Below, in pieces: positions 15,311 to 19,734 of a stretch of DNA of 19,734 nt. How positions within the stretch are numbered: the stretch's first letter is position 1; each line of letters begins with the position of its first letter. Origin of the DNA: Candidatus Poribacteria bacterium. GTDB taxonomy: Bacteria; Abyssobacteria; SURF-5. Made by a program: the position numbers and the translations under genes. Below the pieces are notes generated by a model, which was given only the letters and a program-made list of their open reading frames with translations, had not been told where the DNA came from and did not search any database. The stretch covers positions 1 through 19,734 of the forward strand of contig JACRIR010000249.1 in assembly GCA_016215705.1 (NCBI GenBank). Reading direction: 5' to 3'.

Positions 15311-15348
15311 ACGGCTTTGGACTTTCGAGCTTTGACCTTCGGCTTTGG
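15311..15348. repeat. Short repeat with CTTT recurring about every 7 bp
   Basis: CTTT or CTTC recurs at 15315, 15322, 15330, 15337 and 15343 (GGCTTTGG, GACTTTCG, AGCTTTGA, ACCTTCG, GCTTTGG). This resembles the heptad arrays elsewhere in the window. It is too short to call a true array with certainty. Confidence 0.5.
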
Positions 15349-15359
15349 GAAGAGGGCAA

Positions 15360-15842
15360 TCACCGTTCGAGTATTATTATCTCGGCGCAGGGAGTTTGAC
15401 CGGGTTTAAGGGTCAACAAGGCAACCGACACGGGAGAATCGAGCGTCGGCTTGCCGGCGGAGCCGGGGTTCAGGCTCAGCATATCTTCTATCATTCTGTT
15501 TTCGGCCCTGTGCGTGTGGCCGCCAATGAAAACATCGGGGCGCTTGGGGCCGCATCGAGCCTTGAACAAATCCGGCCGCCGCAAGAGCATCGCGGCGTTG
15601 TGAGTCATAAAGACGTCTGCGCCCCCCATCCGGACTCGTTGATCTTCCGGGTAACGCGAGAGAATGTCGGGCGGGTCCATGTTCCCATGAACCGCTGTGA
15701 CGGGCGCGATGGCGTTCAACCGGATTATGACATCCATCGAGCCGATGTCGCCGGCAAGGAAAATATGTTCAACGCCCTTGAAGGTATCGAAAACCTTGGG
15801 GTTCAAGTGGCCATGTGTGTCAGATATTACGCCGACCTGCAT
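15360..15842 (-). CDS. YfcE/MJ0936-like metallophosphoesterase
   Basis: This 160-residue cytoplasmic calcineurin-like phosphodiesterase is the size of YfcE and MJ0936. All expected metal ligands are present: D8-x-H10, G31-D32, G53-N54, T80-H81 and G108-H109-T110-H111. Family members hydrolyse phosphodiesters of unknown physiological identity in vivo. AGGA with a 6-nt spacer precedes the ATG at 15842 (minus strand). It follows glyQS, separated by a 69-bp palindrome, and may be co-transcribed with it. No link to glycine or tRNA metabolism is evident. Confidence 0.9.
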   Translation of the reverse strand: MQVGVISDTHGHLNPKVFDTFKGVEHIFLAGDIGSMDVIIRLNAIAPVTAVHGNMDPPDILSRYPEDQRVRMGGADVFMTHNAAMLLRRPDLFKARCGPKRPDVFIGGHTHRAENRMIEDMLSLNPGSAGKPTLDSPVSVALLTLKPGQTPCAEIIILER

Positions 15843-15857
15843 TGTTATTCCTATGCA

Positions 15858-15926
15858 AGGGGTCAGGTCTACACATTCGACAATGGGGGTGAAATCCCTG
15901 TTGTCGAATGTGTAGACCTGACCCCT
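15858..15926. repeat. 69-bp palindrome, AGGGGTCAGGTCT family, copy 2
   Basis: Inverted repeat centred on 15892. The arms AGGGGTCAGGTCTACACAT and TCGACAA are matched by TTGTCGA and ATGTGTAGACCTGACCCCT, so the arms pair without mismatch over about 26 bp; only the centre is imperfect. It ends one base before the glyQS stop codon (minus strand) and begins next to the ribosome-binding site of the phosphoesterase. Confidence 0.95.
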
Positions 15927-15927
15927 G

Positions 15928-17256
15928 TTAAATTGCGATACGTTTGAGCAACTCTCCCTTAAGCTCCGATATCTTCAGCCTTATCTGCTGCATCGAGTCA
16001 CGCTCGCGCAGCGTGACCGTTTCATCCTGAAGCGTCTGCGAATCGACCGTAATCCCGAACGGAGTTCCCGCTTCATCCTGTCGCCGGTAGCGGCGTCCGA
16101 CTGAGCCGCCGTCATCATAGAAGATTTTGAGATGTGGCCTGAGGTCGTCGGCAATTCTATGGGCGATGTCGGGCATTCCGTCGCGGTTGACCAGAGGCAG
16201 AATCGCCGCCTTGATAGGCGCTATCTTGGGCGACAACCTCAAAACCGCGCGCTCTTCTTTCTGGCCCGGGTTCTCGACTTCGTATGCGTCGACAAGGCAC
16301 GTGAGCAGAGTGCGGTCCACACCGGCAGAGGTCTCGATGATATATGGAACATAGCGTTGGTTGAGTTCCTGGTCGAAGTATGTCAGGTCTTTGCCGGAAT
16401 ACTCCTGGTGACGTGAAAGGTCGAAGTCGGTCCGGTTATGAATCCCCTCGAGCTCTTTCCACCCGAAGGGGTATTCATACTCGATGTCGAATGCGCGCCG
16501 CGCATAGTGGGCGAGTTCCTTCGGGCCATGCTCGTGAAAGCGGAGCTTCTCTTTCCTTATACCAAGCTGGCCATACCATTGCATGCGTTTCTCGCGCCAG
16601 TACTCGAACCATTCGTCATCGGTCCCGGGTTTGACGAAATACTGCATCTCCATCTGCTCGAACTCGCGCATGCGGAACACGAAGTTGCCGGGAGTTATCT
16701 CGTTTCGAAATGCTTTCCCGATCTGAGCGATGCCGAAGGGAACTTTCTGGCGCGACGGGCCGATCACATTCAGGAAATTCACATAAATGCCCTGCGCGGT
16801 CTCGGGACGGAGATAGACCAGCGCCGCTTCCTCTTCCAGCGGCCCGACATGGGTCTTGAACATCAGGTTAAACATCCGCGAGTCGGTCAACTCGCCGCCG
16901 CAGTCGGGGCATTTCTCGCTGTTGATTTCGTCGGCGCGGAACCGGTGTTTGCACTGCTTGCAGTCCACCAGCGGGTCGGTGAAACCTGCGACATGGCCCG
17001 AAGCCTCCCACACGCGCGGGTGCATGATGATGCTGGCGTCGAGTCCCTCGATGTCGTCGCGGTCCTGGGTCATCGTTTTCCACCAGAGACGCTTGATGTT
17101 ATTCTTCAGTTCGACCCCGAGCGGGCCGTAGTCCCAGCAACTGTTTATCCCACCGTATATGAGGCTGCTCGGGAAAATGATCCCTCGGCGTTTACACAGC
17201 GAGACTAGGTCTTCCATCCTCTTTTCGGCCTCGCTCACTTTCTTTTTGTTGGCCAT
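15928..17256 (-). CDS. glyQS: Glycine--tRNA ligase, alpha2 type
   Basis: Charges tRNA-Gly with glycine. The 442-residue class II synthetase is of the homodimeric (eukaryote/archaea/Thermus-like) type and not the alpha2-beta2 bacterial type. Motif 1 region: SCWDYGPLGVELKNNIK. Motif 2: YLRPETAQGIYVNF ... FRNEITPGNFVFRMREFEQME. Motif 3: ETSAGVDRTLL. A zinc-ribbon-like insertion C99-x2-C102 / C116-x2-C119 is common in this type. The C-terminal anticodon-binding domain (KAAILPLVNRDG ... DEAGTPFGITVD) is intact. GAGGAGG lies at 17271-17277, 14 nt from the ATG, a long spacer. A promoter and attenuator-like leader lie about 290-430 nt upstream. Confidence 0.96.
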   Translation of the reverse strand: MANKKKVSEAEKRMEDLVSLCKRRGIIFPSSLIYGGINSCWDYGPLGVELKNNIKRLWWKTMTQDRDDIEGLDASIIMHPRVWEASGHVAGFTDPLVDCKQCKHRFRADEINSEKCPDCGGELTDSRMFNLMFKTHVGPLEEEAALVYLRPETAQGIYVNFLNVIGPSRQKVPFGIAQIGKAFRNEITPGNFVFRMREFEQMEMQYFVKPGTDDEWFEYWREKRMQWYGQLGIRKEKLRFHEHGPKELAHYARRAFDIEYEYPFGWKELEGIHNRTDFDLSRHQEYSGKDLTYFDQELNQRYVPYIIETSAGVDRTLLTCLVDAYEVENPGQKEERAVLRLSPKIAPIKAAILPLVNRDGMPDIAHRIADDLRPHLKIFYDDGGSVGRRYRRQDEAGTPFGITVDSQTLQDETVTLRERDSMQQIRLKISELKGELLKRIAI

Positions 17257-17280
17257 TTTTTCTGAATCCGCCTCCTCATA

Positions 17281-17340
17281 TCAAAATGGGTTCGTGGTTT
17301 ATGGTTCATGGTTTATGGTTTGCGATTGTTGTCATTTTGA
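17281..17340. repeat. Heptad array flanked by an 8-bp inverted repeat
   Basis: Five heptads run 17290-17324 (GTTCGTG, GTTTATG, GTTCATG, GTTTATG, GTTTGCG) and continue as ATT, as the 2382-2451 array does. TCAAAATG (17281-17288) and CATTTTGA (17333-17340) flank it as a perfect inverted repeat. It lies 25-84 bp upstream of glyQS, between the attenuator and the start codon. Confidence 0.8.
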
Positions 17341-17461
17341 GTTCGTAGTCAAAAAGGAATCAAAGCCATTGTCCTTGACTTTCGATTGGCACTCTTGCAT
17401 GCTGTTGCATTCTCAACCATGAACCGGAACATGCGTACCCGTAATCTCGCCCCTTGCTCCT

Positions 17462-17513
17462 TTTCGTCTTTCTGCTATTTCGTCTCTTCTTCAGTTCTCT
17501 TTCGTCTTTCGTC
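17462..17513 (-). repeat. GACGAAA heptad repeats (purine-rich tract on minus strand)
   Basis: TTTCGTC on the plus strand (GACGAAA on the minus strand) occurs at 17462, 17478, 17500 and 17507, the last two directly in tandem. The tract would be part of the glyQS leader transcript if transcription passes the upstream terminator. Confidence 0.65.
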
Positions 17514-17545
17514 TCGTTCTTTTTCCCTTCCCTGGCCTAATAGCA

Positions 17546-17592
17546 AAAAGCCCTTTTCGCCAGATATCCGATAAGTTATGGCGAAAAGGGCG
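17546..17592 (-). terminator. Intrinsic terminator upstream of glyQS
   Basis: On the minus strand GCCCTTTTCGCCA (17592-17580) pairs perfectly with TGGCGAAAAGGGC (17563-17551) across a 16-nt loop, followed by TTTTT (17550-17546). It has a 13-bp stem and a T-tract only on this strand. It ends about 100 nt after the predicted start site of the promoter at 17654-17683, so it would end that transcript unless prevented. Confidence 0.85.
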
Positions 17593-17647
17593 AACCGAGC
17601 GGTTTCACCCTCGATGGGCCTAGCCTAACCCGGACCCTGTAGTCAAT
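17588..17647 (-). promoter_or_regulatory. T-box-like attenuator leader (candidate cis-regulatory RNA)
   Basis: The leader contains AGGGTGAAACCGC at 17612-17600 (minus strand), close to the T-box consensus AGGGTGGNACCGC. Two alternative folds are possible. In one, AGGGTG-a-AACC pairs with GGTT-CGCCCT (17612-17588, loop GCTC); this uses the 5' arm of the terminator and so is an antiterminator. In the other, ATCGAG-GGT pairs with ACC-g-CTCGGT (17616-17595, loop GAA), which leaves the terminator free. Against a classical T-box: only about 30 nt precede the motif, too few for Stem I, and the UGGN that would pair with tRNA NCCA reads UGAA. It could be a degenerate or divergent T-box, another attenuator, or a free-standing small RNA. 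Confidence 0.5.
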
Positions 17648-17653
17648 AACGCA

Positions 17654-17683
17654 TTATATTCCTTTGTGTTCTGATATGTCAAT
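17654..17683 (-). promoter_or_regulatory. Sigma70-type promoter, minus strand
   Basis: On the minus strand TTGACA (17683-17678) and TATAAT (17659-17654) are both perfect consensus hexamers with an 18-bp spacer. The predicted start is near 17647. The transcript would read the attenuator-like leader and then glyQS. Confidence 0.8.
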
Positions 17684-17788
17684 AATTCGCCGCCAAGAAA
17701 AAACCGAATCCCAAACCAATCTCGTCATTCATTATCCATCACCACTGCTATCTACAAAAAAAATTGAACCGCTCTCGATTCATGTCTG

Positions 17789-17812
17789 TAGGGGCGCGAT
17801 TCATCGCGTCCG
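17789..17812. repeat. Small palindrome (TAGGGGCGCGAT ... ATCGCGTCC)
   Basis: GGGCGCGAT and ATCGCGTCC form a 9-bp hairpin with a TC loop and one G-T pair. It looks like a fragment of an interspersed repeat. Confidence 0.5.
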
Positions 17813-17924
17813 ATGCGCGCTGTTTGTTTGCGCCCATGCTGCGCTGTACCACTCACGTTCAGAATCTTGAATTCTTGTCGTGATTTTACAGAATATATTT
17901 GTGTAACTCCTTGTTCATGAATGG

Positions 17925-17944
17925 ATTCCCGCCTCCGAGGGAAT
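17925..17944. repeat. Small palindrome (ATTCCC ... GGGAAT)
   Basis: ATTCCC (17925-17930) pairs with GGGAAT (17939-17944). With flanking ATGG it resembles a widespread interspersed repeat whose minus-strand translation gives F-P-R-R-R-E-S-I-H. Confidence 0.6.
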
Positions 17945-17964
17945 GATAAGAAAAGGAGCTGTTT

Positions 17965-18012
17965 ATTCGTGAAATTCGTCTCGCGCCTTGCGCGATTCGC
18001 GACATTCGTGAT
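17965..18012. repeat. ATTCGTGAA-type 9-bp repeats
   Basis: Units ATTCGTGAA (17965), ATTCGTCTC (17974), ATTCGCGAC (17995) and ATTCGTGAT (18004) occur in register. TCGCGC-CTT-GCGCGA (17981-17995) forms a hairpin in the middle. Non-coding, just downstream of the ABC permease. Confidence 0.6.
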
Positions 18013-18044
18013 CCAAACTTCTTCTTTTTCTTTGGTTGCAGAAG

Positions 18045-18788
18045 TCACATTCTCTTGAAACTCCAAACGCCCGCTCCCATCGCAATGAAGGAGAAGAAGA
18101 TCACTGCAGCGGCGTCGAGGAGAATCGGGAACCTGTTTATGCCGAGGATGATGCCGCGCAGCGCGTCGACGCCGTAGGTGAGCGGGTTAGCATATGTGGC
18201 TGCAAGCAACCACACGGGGAGGTCTTTGACGGGGAAGAGCGCGCCGCTGAAGAAGAACATTGGCCACAACACGAACCCTATGACGAGGTTGAATCCCTCG
18301 GGGCTCTTCATGTTCGCGCCGATAACGAGGCCGATACTTGTCATCGCAACCGAAATCAGGAGCAGCATGAGAAAAGCCGCGATGAGCGTAAGCGGGTTCA
18401 AGGGAACATTTATGAAGAGACCGATTAGCAGGATGAAGGTCGCCTGTATCATCGCGTCGGTCGCGCCGCCGAGCATTTTTCCGGCAAAGACGCTGGCCCT
18501 CGACACGGGCGCGACAAGGACTTCTTTTAGGAAATCGAGTTTTCGGTCCCAGATGATGTATATCCCGTAGAAGACGGAGGTGAACAGCACCGCCATGACT
18601 GTTATGCCGGGATAGATGAACACCTGATAGTTGTATCCTTCGATATCGACTCGCGTGCCGAGGCCGGAGCCGAACGCAAATATCCATAGAAGCGGCGAGA
18701 TTACAGACGAAACGAGGCGTTCTTTCTCCCTCCAATATATCTTTGCTTCGCGCAGCCATATGGCGTAGATGCCCTCAATCTCGCTCAC
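18045..18788 (-). CDS. ABC-2 type exporter permease
   Basis: This inner-membrane subunit of an ABC exporter (DrrB/NodJ-like) has 247 residues and about six hydrophobic segments (for example LVSSVISPLLWIFAFGSGL, YPGITVMAVLFTSVFYGIY, ATFILLIGLFI). The start is a GTG at 18788, giving M-S-E-I-E-G; it overlaps the upstream ATPase gene by 14 bp, so translation is probably coupled. The conserved ABC-2 signature around GANMKSPEGFNLVIGFVLWPMFFFSGALFPVKDLP is present. The substrate is unknown; lipids, polysaccharide or drugs are exported by relatives. Confidence 0.9.
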   Translation of the reverse strand: MSEIEGIYAIWLREAKIYWREKERLVSSVISPLLWIFAFGSGLGTRVDIEGYNYQVFIYPGITVMAVLFTSVFYGIYIIWDRKLDFLKEVLVAPVSRASVFAGKMLGGATDAMIQATFILLIGLFINVPLNPLTLIAAFLMLLLISVAMTSIGLVIGANMKSPEGFNLVIGFVLWPMFFFSGALFPVKDLPVWLLAATYANPLTYGVDALRGIILGINRFPILLDAAAVIFFSFIAMGAGVWSFKRM

Positions 18789-19734
18789 TACTCATCACCC
18801 TTTCCCAGATACCGCCTTCGGGTTCGGCTTCGCGTATTTCCCTCCCCGTGTAATGCAAGAACACGTCGTTGAGCGTGGCGTTTCTCACTTCCACGAAATC
18901 TATCGGCCCCGTGTGGGCCAGAAGGGCCTGAAGATGTTTGCCCGCATCCTTTATCGCAAGATAGAGCATGCCGTCTATTTCCTGTATGTTCTTGACGAAA
19001 TCGAGACCCCTGATCGCCTCGACATTGCGTTCCCTTTGCTTCAACTTCACGACGTCGCCGGCCACCTGGTTCTTCAGAGTCTGCGGAGAGTCGAGGGCCA
19101 CTATTTTGCCGTAATCGATTATTGCAACCCGGTCGCACAATCCTTCGGCCTCTTCCATATAATGCGTGGTCAACATCACGGTCATAGACTCTCTCTTCGC
19201 AAGATCTCGGATGTACTCCCAGATGTGCTGCCGTGTTTGTGGGTCGAGGCCAAGCGTAGGCTCGTCGAGAAACAGAATCTTGGGATGGTGCATTATGCCG
19301 CGAGCCAGTTCGAGACGCCGCCGCATGCCGCCGGAATATGTCTTGACGAGGTCATCGGCCCGCTTCTCCAGATTCACGAGCGCAAGAGCCTCACGAATCC
19401 GCTGTTTTCTCAGTTTTCTGGGAACTCCGAAGAGGAGATTGTGCATGACGAGGTTCTCGCGTCCCGTGAGCAGATCGTCAACGCTCGGCTGCTGGAACAC
19501 TATGCCGATGGACTTTCTTACGCGCGCCGACTCTTTAACGATATCGAAGTCGTTTACCTGCGCTTGTCCGGAAGTGGGTTTCAAAATGGTGCAAAGCATC
19601 GAGATGAGCGTCGTCTTTCCCGCTCCGTTCGGCCCGAGGAGCCCAAAGATTTCGCCCTCATCGACGTGGAGGTTCAGCGTGTCGACGGCTGTTATTTTTC
19701 CGTATCTCTTGGTGAGTTCCTGTGTCTTGATAAC
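18775..19734 (-). CDS. ABC exporter ATP-binding protein (N-terminus cut by window edge)
   Basis: The minus-strand frame is open from the right edge (19734) to the TGA at 18775-18777: 319 residues, missing only the first few. It reads V-I-K-T-Q-E-L-T-K-R-Y-G-K at the edge, so the ATG at 19599 is internal. Walker A GPNGAGKTT lies at about 19635-19609. It is followed by the Q-loop FQQPS, signature YSGGMRRRLELA, Walker B ILFLDEPTLGLD and H-loop LTTHYMEE. A C-terminal domain of about 100 residues follows, as in the DrrA/NodI group. It powers the permease encoded immediately downstream, which overlaps it by 14 bp. Confidence 0.95.
   Translation of the reverse strand, partial: VIKTQELTKRYGKITAVDTLNLHVDEGEIFGLLGPNGAGKTTLISMLCTILKPTSGQAQVNDFDIVKESARVRKSIGIVFQQPSVDDLLTGRENLVMHNLLFGVPRKLRKQRIREALALVNLEKRADDLVKTYSGGMRRRLELARGIMHHPKILFLDEPTLGLDPQTRQHIWEYIRDLAKRESMTVMLTTHYMEEAEGLCDRVAIIDYGKIVALDSPQTLKNQVAGDVVKLKQRERNVEAIRGLDFVKNIQEIDGMLYLAIKDAGKHLQALLAHTGPIDFVEVRNATLNDVFLHYTGREIREAEPEGGIWERVMSSERD

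Larger units (their letters stand above)
15028..15359. other. 332-bp intergenic region carrying repeats
   Basis: Between two minus-strand genes. It contains a GGGGACAC-family palindrome (15144-15190) and a short heptad-like repeat (15311-15348). No convincing gene, tRNA or promoter was seen in the rest. The small frames crossing it consist largely of repeat sequence. Confidence 0.7.
17257..18044. other. 788-bp intergenic region: repeats, promoter and attenuator-like leader
   Basis: Between the ABC permease and glyQS, both minus strand. On the minus strand it contains, in order: fragments of at least three interspersed repeats (17791-18012), a consensus promoter (17654-17683), hairpins ending in a terminator (17546-17616), a GACGAAA-rich purine tract (17462-17513) and a heptad array (17290-17324). 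I see no protein gene. The 104-codon minus frame at 17752-18066 contains SFPRRRESIHE, the usual translation of an interspersed palindrome. Confidence 0.75.

Noticed and set aside
17546-17650. SRP RNA, tRNA or glycine riboswitch
   Set aside because: No SRP GGAAG/AGCAGC loop, no cloverleaf with a TTCGA arm, and none of the glycine aptamer's conserved junction sequence.
17752-18066. 104-codon minus-strand frame in the 788-bp gap
   Set aside because: It translates interspersed repeats (SFPRRRESIHE is the product of a palindromic repeat), overlaps the permease 3' end and has no recognisable domain.

Overview
The window comes from a Gram-negative bacterium: it encodes an outer-membrane secretin with its inner-membrane alignment proteins. 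The organism is probably anaerobic, because it has a ferredoxin-type tungsten/molybdenum aldehyde oxidoreductase. The intergenic spaces are crowded with palindromic and short tandem repeats, a style I associate with large genomes of uncultured candidate phyla. I cannot name the lineage from the sequence.

Left part (1-11828, all + strand): a type IV pilus / type II secretion-like operon whose content and order best match an MSHA-type pilus locus. In order: the 3' end of a GspG-like pseudopilin; an assembly ATPase (MshE/PilB/GspE); a platform protein (MshG/PilC/GspF); a second, C-terminally extended pseudopilin; a PilM-PilN fusion (MshI/GspL-like); PilO-like; PilP/GspC-like; an MshL-like secretin; an ExeA/MshM-like AAA ATPase; and an MshN-like membrane-anchored TPR protein. 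The ATPase and platform protein would drive pseudopilin assembly. The PilM-N, PilO and PilP proteins would link the inner membrane to the secretin. MshM and MshN would help assemble or position the secretin.

Right part (11928-19734, all - strand, convergent with the pilus operon): read in the direction of transcription, an ABC exporter ATPase (cut by the window edge) overlapping its ABC-2 permease; a 788-bp intergenic region; glycyl-tRNA synthetase (alpha2 type); a YfcE/MJ0936-like phosphoesterase; a FAD-dependent oxidoreductase; and an aldehyde:ferredoxin oxidoreductase. Upstream of glyQS lies a consensus sigma70-type promoter. It is followed within about 100 nt by mutually exclusive hairpins ending in an intrinsic terminator, with a T-box-like sequence but no room for a T-box Stem I. 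This is the most interesting regulatory signal in the window.

Repeats: five copies of a near-perfect hairpin with core GGGGACACGATGC/GCATCGTGTCCCC, plus several fragments, sit at gene junctions. Their outer arms differ between copies yet stay self-complementary. Two 69-bp palindromes of a second family (AGGGGTCAGGTCT...) lie in the minus-strand cluster. Several arrays of units of about 7 to 9 bp occur, and one of them is bracketed by a duplicated copy of the 3' end of the mshE-like gene.
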